Origin: Phyllostachys edulis
Lineage: Eukaryota > Streptophyta > Magnoliopsida > Poales > Poaceae
Reading direction: 5' to 3'
Assembly: GCA_036346405.1 (NCBI GenBank)
Contig: CM070559.1
Location: 39,407,889-39,471,888 of the forward strand
DNA: 64,000 nt
How positions within the stretch are numbered: position 1 is the first letter of the stretch; each line of letters opens with the position of its first letter. The notes beneath the pieces are model-generated. The model searched no databases. It worked only from the letters and a program-made list of their open reading frames with translations, and was not told the DNA's origin. This document shows, one piece after another, positions 43,149-56,734 of this stretch. Both the position numbers and the translations under genes were made by a program.

Positions 43149-45183
43149 TGTTGGACCGAAAAGGCGACTAGAGGGAGGGGGAGCACTGTCTCTTTTTCAC
43201 CTTGATCGGATTCAACACGATTTTCACTCAAATAGCTATGAGAGCTATGAAGATCAATGTACAAGTATAGCGGAAGACTTGTATTGAATCTAATCAAAAC
43301 CCCAAAGAAAACAATCAAAAACTCAATTTATAAAGAGTTGGGCGGTCAGACCTCTCAACCTAGCGGTCTGACCTCTCCATGGGGCGGTCTGACCTCTCCA
43401 AGGGGCGGTCTGACCTTCAGCCTAATGAACAGTAAAATCAACCCGAACTCAAAATCACAAATTGGTCTAACTTTTTATCCACAACTCCAAACTTCACGAA
43501 ACTTGAAACATACCTTCTTTAGGATATCAGAAACCTATTCCAATCAACGATTGTGAAGATCATTACCAAAGTTCTGACATTTTTCCATTTGAGTGAAGGT
43601 TCCTTCAAAATCGAGTCAAAATCAAAATATGATCTAAAAACTTGCTCGTGGGTAAAAGATGATCAAGATGATTCTAGATGTATTCCCACATATCACAGCA
43701 AGAAAGATCTAGATCAGAAACCAAAGGATCAAAGAAAGCCCCAAAATCACAAAAGAGAGAGTAAGAACAAGAAAAGACTCATTTTGAGGAATCTTACTTG
43801 GATTGATTTGAGATTGATGTTGGTTTACATCCACTCCATCTAGGAGGACAAAAGCTCAACACTTGAGCACACAATCAATCCAACTCCCTAGAACCCTAAC
43901 CTCTCCACTATCCTCTCCCTAAACACAAACTAGGGTTTTTCAATACAAGGGTTGGGGGTGCACAACCAGCACCCTCCCCTATTTATAGTGGAGGCTAGCT
44001 TCTAGAAGGATATCCCCTAATAGGCACCCGTTAAGCCCACACACAAATGTGTTTTACTTATGCATGCATTTCAAAGCGTTGTCTTTATATTCTCTTGACC
44101 TAAACCACTTCTCCTTGCGCCGTCTTGCGCGGCGGTTTAGCCAAAAGCCATTAAGGCGGAATTTAGGTGAAGTTACCAAAATACCCCTTCTCGATCCTTC
44201 TCTAAAGACCGAGTCCAAGTCTTCATGAAGCAGTCCCATGCTTCGCCACGTGTAGGTTGATCAACTGCTCTCTTCATGTCGGCAAGTCTCTCCCATCCGG
44301 CTCCCACCGAAACCAACATGGCATTTGCACCGACCCCCACGCTGCTTGATGCAACCCGTCGTACCGAACTTCTCGTTCGGTCATCCTTATCCATTTTGCG
44401 CCATGCTTGAGTCTTCTGACTTCACCCGACATCCTCGATCGTTCTGAACCTCAGCTTTCCAAGCCTAGTCCCAATCATCCTCGCCGTTGACCATCGTTGA
44501 CCTCCAAGCTTCCTGCACAACAATAGACAAAGAAATTGATTTTGAGAACAAGTTCTTCGTAACTTGACCCATGTTAGTCAAAACATGCATCATGCAACAC
44601 ATATGCACTGAAACCCATGAACTTGACCTAACTTACAGTCATCACCACCAAGATAGCCGGCGAACAAGTCAAAATCGGTCAGACCGCCACCCATGGCCGG
44701 TCTGACCGCCACCTGGCCAGTTTGACCGCCACCTAGTCGGTCTGACCGCCTAGCAAATGGACTTAGCCAAATTTCATTCCTGGAAATCCGAAACTTCTCT
44801 GGAAATTTCAAACGAATAGAACTTTTGACTCGAAACTCTAAAAATTATGAGACCAAGTGTAGAAGAATCCCCTCTCTTGCCTACACCCTCTATTTTAGGC
44901 TTGGCTCCAAACTCAAAAGACCCTTTATGGCCGGTCAGACCACCACCCATTGGTCGGTCTGACCACTAGCCACTAGACCAAAATCTTGGCCGGTCTAACC
45001 GCCAGATGTGGCCGGTCTAACTGCCACAAAGGCCGGTCTGACCGCTACCCTGGCCGGTCTGACCGCTTGGAGCTTGACAGAAACTGAACTTTGTTGAAAA
45101 CGAGTGTTTCGACAAATCTTCAACGCTATTGCCAATTGTATCATCATCCTAAGATTGTAAGCATATCCCCCATGATATCCACA
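43149..45183. mobile_element. 2.0-kb LTR-like insertion with GGTCTGACC repeats
   Basis: It interrupts unit 1 between GAGAAGGG and AGAGAGAGACG, which are adjacent in units 2 and 3. It starts TGTTGGACCGAAAAGG and ends ATGATATCCACA. Flanks GGTCG and GGCTG resemble a worn 5-base duplication. No polyprotein or second LTR is present, so it is read as a solo LTR. It carries about 14 copies of CGGTCTGACC or close variants. Confidence 0.65.
43338..43412. repeat. 21-22 base tandem repeat, four copies
   Basis: GGCGGTCTGACCTCTCCA-type units in a row; the motif returns at 44670-44760 and 44930-45070 as GGCCGGTCTGACCGCCAC-type units. Confidence 0.9.
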
Positions 45184-45926
45184 GGCTGCAGAGATAGAGA
45201 GAGAGAGAGACGTAATCACGGCAACCCATCACGACGGAAACAGCCAGAGCGACATCACAGGGGGCCGTGTTCTGAACAGATCGAGCGGCCACAACTTTGA
45301 ACCTGTCGAATCTAGGTGCTAGCGGGCCGAATCTGGCAGCACGGCTTCGCTCCCGTCGAATCTGAGCATTGGCGAGCCGAGTCTAACTAGATCTGGTCTG
45401 ATCCATACGTTTCGGTGGTGACGTGCTTGGAGATGACGGGCGGCGACGGTGAGGGAGGAGGGAGCTAGGGGCTGGCGGCGGTGAGGGAGAAGGGAGTGGG
45501 CTAGCGACGGTGAGGGAGGAAGGCACCAACGACCGGTGGCGGGCGGTGGTGGGAGCAGTGCAGTGAGGATGGGGAGGAATGGAGGTGTGGCTAGGAGAGG
45601 ATGGGGCAAAGGGCGACGACAGCGAGAGCTCCACTAGTGGCGAGAAAGGAGGCGACAGTGTTGAATGGCTTGCTCTCTTCGTTGTTGGCTGTGGCTTGGA
45701 CGATGAAGAAGAGAAAGGTACCAAGGGAAAGAAAGTGACATGTGGGCCAGTTGTTAGACACATTATAAAAATGTTGTTATTTCTCATGCCAAGAGACAAA
45801 TTATTAGAGTTGTTGTCTCTAATACTGTTGATAGATGATGTTGACCTATTTAGAGACAACCTAAAGGACAAACTATTGTATATGATTCCCGCTTTAATAT
45901 ATGCACGATGATTCTCCCGTCGTTCC

Positions 45927-48900
45927 TGAAAGAACCCTAATCCTTCAATTAATCTAAACAACAATAAACAGTAATAGGCAGTAAATTACAGACTAATGTT
46001 GAACACATCTCAAAACAGTCAATACAATAGTTCATCAACAGATTTTACAATGTGGCTTCTTACAGCAAAAATAAAACATTAATACAAACTCAGAATTAAT
46101 TGCAAGAATTCTTTACATCGAATCAAAATAAAAATTACATCATTTATTTCAAATTACAAATGAAACTCCTGCATGCTTGGTAGCCTTGAACCGTTTACAT
46201 CTTCTATTCGTGCATTGCCAGAAAGATAGAACTTTCCCTAGCTGACCCAAGAACCTGCCACCACTCCATTCCGTCGCCAGCAAAAGCCAAAAGACCGAGA
46301 GCAAACCAAAATCAATAAAAGGGAGTAAGAGGAAAGAAAGAGTGAAGATCACCGAGGTTCCCAGACTACCTGGGGCCAGTCGACATCCTCTCACTAAGGT
46401 GGGTTTCATCATTCGGCAATTAGAAAAATCCGACGCCCACTTTTCCAATCCACCTTAGCCGCAGAAAATCCAACGAATAGTGTCGTATTGACCATTAGTC
46501 CAAGCCTATTACCCAGCTGAACAACGAGCCAAGAGAGAAGTGAGGATAAGGTGAGGGCAATATGGACAAGGCACAGGAGGGGGCATCGCAAGTAGCCAGC
46601 CAAAACCGCAATGCTCGCAGCCACCTTGCCTACCTTGCTTTCCTCCAAAGACAGCCGCAACCACAGAAAGAAACCAGAGCCAGCCACCACAAGGCAAGAG
46701 CAAGAGAAAGTCAAAGCCGAGGCAACCCCATCAAGCACCCACAGCTAACAGGAGGAAGTCAAGGAAGGAAAGTCGAAGACTAGGAGGCAAGGGGATGAGA
46801 AGATAGAGGACGACCACCAGTGAACAACCAACGCCACTAGTGGATGACCACGGCAACCATTGGATCGACCAAGCTCTAGAACCAACCAACCATTCCCCGA
46901 CCAACCGAACTTTAGGTAAGCCACCATTATAGCCATTCCTACTTTAACCCTCCTAGCATCAGCACACACAACACTCGCACTACACACAGCCACAACCAAC
47001 AAGGCAAGGTGACCAAGAGAAAGGACACCATGCCTTAGTCGGCATGCATACCACACTGCCAGTGGCAAGCCCGTTAGAGCCACCGAGCGCCCTTGGAGTG
47101 GGGATGAGCTCCCCAGCGCAACACCCCCACCCCGAGTCCCGTCACGACAACCCTAACCAAGCTACCCCCAAACATGCATGGAAAAATTAGAACCAGACAA
47201 AGTAAAGAAGCTAAACTAAAATGGACAAGATATGAAAAGAGGGAAAGGAAGCTATTTGGGTTAGGGTTTGAAGCCGAGGCCGAAGCCCACCATGCCCAAA
47301 TGCCACCACTAGAAACCCACCGAAGTTCACCATGGAACCCATCCCAAATGCCACCACCAAACCTTCAGCACCGAAACCCACAGAACAACCACCAAGCCAT
47401 CACCAGCACCAAACACCCATACCACCACTAAAGCCCATCAGGTCCATGAAAACGAAGCCACCACCAAGCATGCCACCATCCCAACCAGCACCGAAACCAC
47501 CACCAAGCCATCACCACTACCGAAGCTCACCGCACCACAAACCCTAACCACCAAGCCACCACAAAAGCCACAAGCTCACCATGCCCAAGCCACCACCGAA
47601 ACCAAGCCCACAATCCATCACCACCGAAATCCCCTAAACCCCCCATAATGTAAACATGGACCCCCAAATCAATTGGGGATAAATCGGCATAACAAGGAAT
47701 AGCAGTAAAAGAAAAAGGGTAAAGGGGAAACCGTCGAGTAACCGAACAATAGTAGCCATCGAGAGCCAGAGGTGAGGTAGAGACCGGCGAGGGAGGTGAC
47801 CAAGAGCTCCAGAAGGCAACCGAGGCGTCGGGTAAAACTAGGGAAGAGGACGACCACAAGGAACCACCCCGGGAGGCACCAGCAGCATGCCAGCGTAGAT
47901 CCGGAGTAGGACTAGCGGAGGGGAGTAGCCGAAGGCCAGCGGCACCCGGGCAGCATCGGATTTGGATGGAAGAGGAGGAGCTCCACCGCGGGGGAAGAAA
48001 GGGGCAGAGGAGGTGCAGGAGAGCAAGTGTGTGCTGTGTTGTGCGCGTGTGTGGTGTGTAGTGTTGTATGTGTGTGTGTTTGCTGTGTGTGTTGTGTGCG
48101 TGTAGTGAGTGCGTGTGTGCTGTTGTGTGTTGTGTGCTGTGTTGTGCAGTGAAGTGAAGTGTTGTGTGTAGTATAGTGTGAAGGTAGTGTTTTGTGTTGT
48201 GTGCGTGTAGGATAGTGTAGAGTGTGTTGTGAGTGCGTGTAGCGTTTTGAGTTGTGTGTTGCGAGTGTTTATCGTTAGACTAGGATAGTTTAGTTTTGGG
48301 GAAAATCTAAGGACCCAGATACAAGAAGCTCAGCATTTCTGTTCCGAGCCAACCCAAGCCAAGGGCGAGCACGTGTGTGTTTCGCGGCCTCAGAGTCTAG
48401 AGCTAACAGGCCGTAGGAAAAATAGCCGTTGGGAAGCTCTAACATAACAGGGATCCGAAAAGTTTAATCAAACTAAAATCTGCTAAAAACGGAGCAATGA
48501 ATTAATGTAAGCATAATACCATCCCAAACAACTAAGTATTTCTGTTATACGCGTCTGCCATATAATTGCAGAAGACGAAGCGGCTAAGGCAGGAGTAGTT
48601 GATCCAGGATTCGTTGACGCCAAGCTTTACTACGAATACGAAGGCAAGCCTATTCTCTTGACCATCAACCTAGTTATATTAAATGTAAAAGTTACCTTCT
48701 GTATCATCATTATATATGTGCATCAAAACTATCTCTCAAATCAAATCGGATAAAAAGAGATAAGAGAAAGAGATGAAACATGAGGAAAGAAAGTAGTACA
48801 GCCGAGAGGAGCAGCTGTGCTGTAAGAGTAAATACTAGGCTGGTAAAGGGGGCCCTTGCACATGAAAGAGAGGGAAGGTGGGACCCTTTACATATGGATA

Positions 48901-49991
48901 ATATATAAGGACCAACAAAACTCTCACTTAGATAAGGGGCCGTATTTAAGTGCCAACCATTTTCCCATCTTCGGCGAGCAGAAAATGCTACCTTATTATG
49001 TTACTATACTCTCCATATCAGGTAAGTAATATAATGTGAGAGTGATGGAGGAACTCAGGACCGATAGCGTAAGTCCGGAAGTGGGGGATCCAAGACGCAT
49101 ATAATAGCGCAGGTGGAGTGTTGGGTGAAGGGATAACCGGCCTAACCAACATTATTGGAAATTGGTGGAGGACTGGGTGAGCATCCCAGGATACCGACGG
49201 GAAATAGATGGGTGGAGACTTAATCACGTAACATAGAAAACATTCCGTACTTTGAACTTGACACCGCATCAAAGGAAATGTGGGAGACCTAACTTAAAGA
49301 GGGCTGAGATTAGCTATAGGTAAAGTGGTACAAGCCTGCACAGTGCTAAATAAAACCATGAATTCATGCATGTCTCTAGGATTGGAGGCTATGGTGACCG
49401 TTAAGGGTCTATCTTCTCACCGAATGATAAGTAGTCCTTTTAGAAATTAAAACTTACCACTTAAATTTTGATAAATTAATTTCCAGAGAAAGAGATGAGC
49501 TAGAAAATGTGATAATCAACATAGAAGAGTCATACAGTGCATCCTTGCCAGTAAATGCTCGCTGAGTAAACTTGTACTCATTCTTACTATTACTTCCTTT
49601 GTTAGATCCTAGTCCAACCGGGGATTATCCCGAGTGGGATGAAGGATACACAGGTGCTGATGAGGTCGCAGTAGGCGAGGGCGTTTACTACGAGGACCAG
49701 GGTGAGGTGGACACCCTATTCGGCGAGTGGGACGAGTAGACGTCCGGCAGAGCAAGGCAGGCAAGCGAGGGGGTTTGTCCCGTTCTGCATTTGTAATTAA
49801 ATACTTGTATTAAAGACCATAGCCTTGTGCGACTACCTGCTGTAATAAAGTACACTTTCTATCTTATTGTTCTGTTGTGTTAACTCTAGTAAGGCTTATT
49901 ATTTATTGGAGCGGTGTCCTACCGAGCAGATGAATAATAATTCACTTGCTTAAATGTTATTACCCTCGGGGTAATGACACGGAGCACCACA
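45927..49991 (+). mobile_element. 4.07-kb solo LTR
   Basis: A perfect 5-base duplication GTTCC (45922-45926 and 49992-49996) flanks an insertion starting TGAAAGAACCC and ending GGAGCACCACA, with TG..CA ends. Units 2 and 3 show the empty site. No internal gag-pol and no repeat of the first 100 bases inside were seen, so this is a single very large LTR. The right part has a decayed Asp/Glu-rich frame (GVYYEDQGEVDTLFGEWDE at about 49680-49738), a GCTGAGTAAACTTGTACTC passage and a likely polyadenylation region. Confidence 0.85.
48027..48270. repeat. GT-rich low-complexity tract
   Basis: Irregular GTGTGTTGTGTGCGTGTAG-type sequence of about 240 bases inside the large LTR. Confidence 0.9.
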
Positions 49992-50267
49992 GTTCCTTTC
50001 AAAAAACAATTGTATATGCCCTTAGAAGTTATCTCCTGACCTTTATTGGTTGGTGCAGTATTTTTCACGTAGCTAATGTTTCGAGTTTGACAATGGTGTA
50101 ACATTTTCTACATGGAATGAGATCAGGTGCAATTGTGAAGTAACTGTACCCAAGCACATCAATGTGCAGTAGGTGCTTCTCCCTCGCTTGATTTAGAAAT
50201 CAAGGGCTAAGCAATGTTTCAAACGCAAGAATTTCCCCTTGATTTTGTGCAGGAATTGAACTGTTTC

Positions 50268-53200
50268 TGTCAGACCCCCGTGCGTAGAATACCCAAAGAT
50301 CTTACGTGTATACCGTGCTAGTTCCAGGATTAAAGGCTAGCACACACATTCACAACTTTTGGCATCACATCCATACAATCACATACTAAAGTAGAGCAAA
50401 ATGGAGTATTCTACTTAAGCTATTACAACAGTTATTACAACAACGGCCGATCGACCAAATAAAAATAGTAATCAAAGAAAAGTAAATAGCAGTGGAAGAC
50501 ATAGTAATAGTAGCAAAAGTCCAGCGGCATGCCCATCCGATCCCGCAGGCAACCGACAAGGAACAAGGTTTAAATAGACCACACATCAACCCTTCTTGCA
50601 GTGCAAGGAACTCATCGTCTGGCATCGGCTCATCTGCAAATTCTAAACCAACAACAATAGCAATATTGAGTACTTGTGTACTCAGCAAGACTTGTAGTGT
50701 ATCGCAAAAATTCATATTAGATGCAAGGCTGACATATGAATGGCTCTACTCTACAAGTTATTTTGCTCAAAGCCAGGTTCATTTGCAATAATCATAAGTA
50801 ATAATTGGCAATGGAAATTTGAAAGGGCAATATTAAGAAAGTACGTACATGACAATAAGTAAAGTAACTGAACAAATAACAACAATACCCGCAACCCTAA
50901 TCGGTTGCAAGCAAAAATATAATCAATATTCCACCATAGAAATGGCACTGATAAATTCCTGTTCAACCATAGAAATGGTAGTCCTGCTATAGACATAGCA
51001 AATCCAGTAAAAGGAATGACAGTTCCGCTATAGACATAGCAACACAGCCATAGAAATGGCAGTCAACTCAACAAATGAAAAACCCCATATCATTACCCCA
51101 ATCTTTTGTGACAAACAGTTTTAAAAGCAAAGCTACCGCCATACCAGCCGCACTAAGCATGCTCATGACCACGAGCGTGGCTATTCGAATAGTTTATCAC
51201 TCTGCAGAGGTGTACAACTTTACCCATAGTATGCGGTATTCCAATTGCCTGGAATATCTCTATGTCACTGCTCACTGCCGAAGATAAGCAGCCTAGAGTT
51301 CACGACGCAGCATTTACATTATCTAGCCCTAACCTTGCACTAGCCCTGCGAATCATTATCATCATCCATCGGAATAATAATAATAATGAAGATAAAAGTA
51401 CACATCGAATGAGGAGCCTCACTCACCCGGATAGAAACCCGTTGAGTGAGTCCCTCACGTCACCCGGATGGAAACCCATCGAAGTGAGGCATCCGCAATT
51501 GTGTTTCGGCATGCCGTCCTTCAAAGAATGCTCGTGACTACTTCGCCACCGTCAGGCAAGGCTAAGATTTCGATAACTTAGTTAGCTACGGCTACCCCAT
51601 CCTAGCATATACTGTTGTACGATTAGGTCTTAGTTGTGGATTTGCTGGCTTCAGTCCTTAATTGACTACGGGCGAGAACTCCACCCTATCTACTGGTGAG
51701 TTACAATCCCCACTCTTTCAAAATACAACATAACTCGCCTGCGTCTAAAAACTAAAGTTTTCATTTTGTTTTCATACAAAATAACAGAGGTACCGCCTCT
51801 GGACTATTTTCAAAATAAACCCAAATTATGATATTGCCCTTTTATCAATTTTCGAAAAATCTATTGTTCTAGTGGCATTTGTGTGATAACCGCACTAAAA
51901 AAATTCCCAAATGACATTACATATTGCCTAAACCATATTATTAAGGCTACAATAGTAAGGAATCAATAATTTCAAGGAGGCATATGCAGCAAGTAGGATT
52001 TACAACTACCTATTTTCCCAAACATAGCAATTTCATACAAGCATACACGCATGCATAATAGGATTTACAAAAACAAAGTACAATAATTAAAATACAGGGA
52101 TCAAAATGATCAAAGGTGGTGCTTTCCTTGGTCTTTATGTTCTGGAGATATGGTAGATCGATAGTCGCAAAAAATAACCCAAATAATCGGCGTCTAAAAA
52201 GAGCTGGAAATGAATTAAATAGCATTCGATAAATTAAATAGTAACCAAAAATAAATATTTTTACATATTTAGGTAGATTATGATTTTAGACAAACTTAGA
52301 GACAAATTTCATTCAATCTAGAGTTTTGTAGCAAAAGTTATTAAGGTTTTATTTTGGTTCGGCTGAGAAAATCAAAGAAAATTGAGAAATACGCTTTCCA
52401 TTGGAGAGAGCGTATTCTCGCGCGTTTCTAAAGAGGTTTACGCCTTCCCAAAAGGAAAATGTATTCTCCTCATAACGGAAGGTGTACTTTCTATTTTTCA
52501 TTTGATTTTTTTAGTTAAACTGACATGTGGGGTCCGCTGTCAGTGAAAGGGTCCACGAGCACAGTGCATAGACCAACGGTCTATATGCGTGGCGCACGGG
52601 TTCACGGGGTGGTTTTCACTGTGCACTTAAGCCGTGGGGCCCGCATGTCATAGACTGACTTAAGAAAATGTTTGATTTAAGTTTTTCTTTTAAAATAATG
52701 ACTCGGTTCCACACGTTAGTGATTCATTAGAACTAACTAAAATGTTTAAGATTTAATTAGCCCTAATGACATGGATTAGGCACGGTGATGACTTGCTACA
52801 GTGCCATCATCGTTGTGCCGCGCGGTGGCGCGAGCGCCTGCGCGACTCGCGGGAGATGCGGAGCTTGACGACACCGATGAGTGCCAAAAATGGAATCTAT
52901 GCACTAATGCGCACCCGCTGGCACCGACGGCATGGCCTGAGGTGGCTCAACGCGGTGGCACGCAGGTGACGAGCAGAGGAGCCACTACGGCAAAAGGTGA
53001 CAACGCAAATGAGCATCGCCTCGGCATCGGGTGCGCAAGACGCGCATCTACGCATACCGTGAGCACACCGTAAAGACGCGGAGGGGTTGAGGTGGTCGGA
53101 GACAAGCTGTCGACAGTGAGCTGCGGTAGCGTGGTCGGTCGTGTGTGGAGAAGGAGCTCGGGTGATGGAGAAGGTCCTGTGAGGGTTGGAGAAGCTTCCT

Positions 53201-54706
53201 GGTGCTCAAGCGATGCTCCGGGTGCAGCTGATTGGTTCGGAACGCAGTGAATCACCGGTGGGGCTTAGAGCGGCGGTTTCAGCCGGAGACGAGGAAGACC
53301 ACTCAATTCGGGAGCTCCTGTGAATCAAAGGTCGAATTGAGTGAGGGGAACAAGTACTAGTGCACTTGAACACAAAGTGACGCGATAGGAATGACTAGGA
53401 ACCCTTCAGTTCGCCGGCAATGGAGGTGGTGGCGCACGACCAATTTAGTATTTCCGCTTTCCGAGCTCTAGGGCTCGATTGAGTGGATGAGAGGAGGAGT
53501 GAGTGGGCGCATGGGCTTGGAAAGGATGAGACGCAGCTCGGGGATATCCTTATATAGGCAGTGTGGCGGAGATGGACGAGGTGAAGCTCGGGCAACCCGG
53601 TGGAGCTTCACGACGTTGTACGAGCAGGGACGGGCTCGCGCGGGCAGGAATGGGTGCGGTGTGACCAGGTGACGCGACCAGAGCGGTTGGCTGCGGAAAA
53701 CCATGGGCGAGGCGGTCAGAATCGGTGGGCGGCGCGGCAAAGGGCTCGCGGTGCCGCACTAGAGCGCCCAGGTGCGAGGTAGACGAAGGTCCCTGCACTC
53801 GGGGCCCAGTAGTCATCGAAACAAATAAGAGTGGCTTGGGTCAGTTTGAAAGAGTGGGTTGGGTTAAGCCCAGTGGTCCGAGTCAGAACATTTTGACGGT
53901 TCGATCGAAAATGGATGGTCCAGATCGAGAGTGTCGTTCGGACGGTCCAAACAGCCCAATCGATTTGGTCGGTCCGATCGAGATCTGATGGTGCGCGCAT
54001 GTGCTTGCTTGTTTGGACGGTCCGATCGAAATTGAGCACTCTAGATCGTGCGTTCGTTCGGACGGTCCAAACGGCCCAATCAATATGGACAGTTGATATC
54101 AAATCTAACGGTCCAAATCACTTCGCGCTAATTCGGACCAGGTCCGATCATGAAGATGGTCGGGTTCAACCGTGAGGCTTGGGTTTGGGTCCAAGGAACG
54201 GTACAAGGTTGGGTTTTAGAAAACAAAAAGGTAAGTCTTTGAGGAATTTTTAGATGGAGATGCACAACTCCAAAAATTCCGAACTTTTTACAGGAGGTTC
54301 CTAACTCTAAGATTAACCTTATATAAAATTTTCAGAGGTTTTCATGCATTTAATTGTTCTCTAAAAATTTCTCAAGGTTCTGCCCTAGGGTTTGACTAAG
54401 GATTTAATTGATTTGACTAGCCCTTTCAACATAGCAAACAAAATCTAAAAATTATGAAACTTTTCAGAGGAGTCACTAAGATGATCTAGAACCTAGGAAA
54501 AATATTTCCAGAGGATGATCACAAAATTTGTTTTAAAAGTTTTAAAGGATTATGCTTCTAGTCAATTGAAGCATTAGGTTTTCAAAGTCAACAAAACTTT
54601 CGAAAGAAATTCCAGAAAATTCAAATAACAACATGATGTATAAAAAGTTTTAAATTCTACTCATTTTTATATATTTGAAATACAAACCCAAATTTGGGCT
54701 GTTACC
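50268..54706 (-). mobile_element. 4.44-kb solo LTR, gypsy type
   Basis: A perfect 5-base duplication GTTTC (50263-50267 and 54707-54711) flanks an insertion starting TGTCAGACCCCC and ending GGGCTGTTACC; the empty site GAACTGTTTCTATGAAATT is seen at 58294-58312. Read on the minus strand it starts (G)GTAACAGCCCAAATTTGGG and ends GGGGTCTGACA, so the first T of the expected TG is mutated. No coding domain or internal region was recognised. The GC block (52750-54200) has repeated GGACGGTCC(A/G)A words; CTCACCCGGATAGAAACCC repeats near 51425 and 51470. It shares its terminus with the LTR edges at 3423 and 26041. Confidence 0.85.
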
Positions 54707-56734
54707 GTTTCTATGAAATTTATGTGAAAATGCCATAGTAATGTGCAGCTATAGTAATTAAAACCGCTGCAGTGGTTTGCTTCTATATTGCCACGTGCAT
54801 CTGAAATGTTGCAGAGATCTTGCCACCCCTTTGTGATTCAATGGTTGCGGTACATATTAACCTATTTTTCAAAAATAAATCCTACTCACACCAAATGAAC
54901 CTTACCACATCACGGACAAGTCCAAACTTTATTTTTTATTATAAAAAAGTGACCATTTTCCTGATGCAACTGTCTGGTGTGAGATGGGTTGATTTTAAAA
55001 CTGTTATTAAAAAGTACAGATAAAATCCATTAGCAACCATCAGTATCAAAATGTATCGAGAGTCGAGTCCAAACCACATGATCAGTTTGAAGATCGTGAA
55101 TATTCTGTGATCTGCAATGTAATAGACATAATGTACGCACGCGGTTTGTGGGGCCTAGTTGATGGCGCAGCCCAGACGCGTCAAAGACGTTGATTGGATC
55201 TATGGAGAAGGGCGACATAGAGACGTAATCACGGCAACCCATCACGACGGAAACAGCCAGAGCGCCATCATCAGGGGTCGTGTTCTGAACAGATCGAGCG
55301 GCCACCGCTTTGATCCTGTCGAATTTAGGTGCTAGCGGGCCGAATCTGACAGCACGGCTTCGCTCCCGTTGAATCTGAGCATCGGCGGGCTGGGTCTGAC
55401 CAGATCCGGTCCGATCCATACATTTCGGCGGTGACAGGCTTGGAGATGACGGGCGGTGGCGGTGAGGGAGGAGGAAGCTAGGGGCTGGTGACGATGAGGG
55501 AGGATGGAGTGGGCCGGCGACGGTCAGGGAGGAAGACACTGACGACCGGCGACGAGCGGCGATGGGAGGAGTGCGGTGAGGATGAGGAGGAGTAGAGGTG
55601 TGGCTAGGAGAGGGGAGACACGGGGAGCCAGGAGAGGATGGGGTAGAGGGCGACGGCAGCCAGAGCTCCACTAGTGACGAGGAAGGAGGCGACATTGTTG
55701 AATGGCTTGCTCTCTCCGTCGTCGGCGGCAGCTTGGACGATGAAGAAGAGAAAGGTACCGAGGGAAAGAAAGTGACATGTGGGCCAGTTGTTTGACACAT
55801 TATAAAAATGTTGTTATTTCTTGTGCCAAGAGATAAATTATTAGAGTTGTTGTCGCTAATACCGTTGATAGATGATTTTGACCTATTTAGAGACAACCTA
55901 AAGGACAAACTATTGTATATGATTCCTGCTTTAATATATGCATTGTGACTCTCCTGCCATTCCTTAAAAAAACAATTGTATATGACCTTAGTAGTTATTT
56001 CCTGACCTTTATTGGCTAGTGGCAATATTTTTCACACAGCTGATGTTTTTAGGTTGACAATGGTGTAACAATGACTACTTGGAATGAGATCAGGTGCAAT
56101 TGTGAAGTGCACCCAAGCACAGCAATGTGCAGTAGGCGCTTCTCCCCCGCTGGATTTAGAAATCAAGGGCTAAGGCGATGTTTCGAACACAAGAATTTCC
56201 CCCCGATTTTGTGCAGGAATTGAATTGTTTCTATAAAATTTATGTGAAAATGCCACAGTAATGTGTAGCTATAGTAAAAAAAACCCGCTGCAGTTGTTTG
56301 CTGCTATATTGCCACGTGCATCTGTAACGTTGCCGAGATCCTTGCCACCCCTTTTTGATTCAATGGTTGTGGTACCTATTAACCTATTTATCAAAAATAA
56401 ACCCTGGTCACACCAAATGAACCTTACCACATCACGGACAAGTCCATTTTTTTTTTTTAAAAAAAAAGAGAGACCCTTTTCCTCATGCAACTGTCTGGTG
56501 TGAGATGGGTTGATTTTAAAACTGTTATTAAAAAGTACAGATAAAATCCATTAGCAGCCATCAGTATCAAAATGGATCGAGAGTGGAGTCCAAACCACAT
56601 GATCAGTTTGAAGATCATGAATATTCTGTGATCTGCAATGTAATAGACATAATGTATGCATGTGGTTTGTGGGGCCCAGTCAATGGCGCAGCCCGGATGC
56701 ATCAAAGACGACGATTGGATCTGTGGAGAAGGGG

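Noticed and set aside
48027..48270. GT-rich tract as a telomere-like or CRISPR-like array
   Set aside because: The units are irregular, without fixed spacers or a telomere repeat. It is low-complexity DNA inside an LTR.
53883..54175. Short frames around repeated GGACGGTCCGATCGA words near 54 kb as a coding repeat
   Set aside because: The same words occur in both strands and frames. They look like an LTR-internal repeat and not a protein repeat.
55030..56025. 331-residue minus-strand frame in array unit 2 as a real gene
   Set aside because: Low-complexity Ser/Pro content with broken counterparts in the sister units. Kept only as a feature of the unit, not as a CDS.
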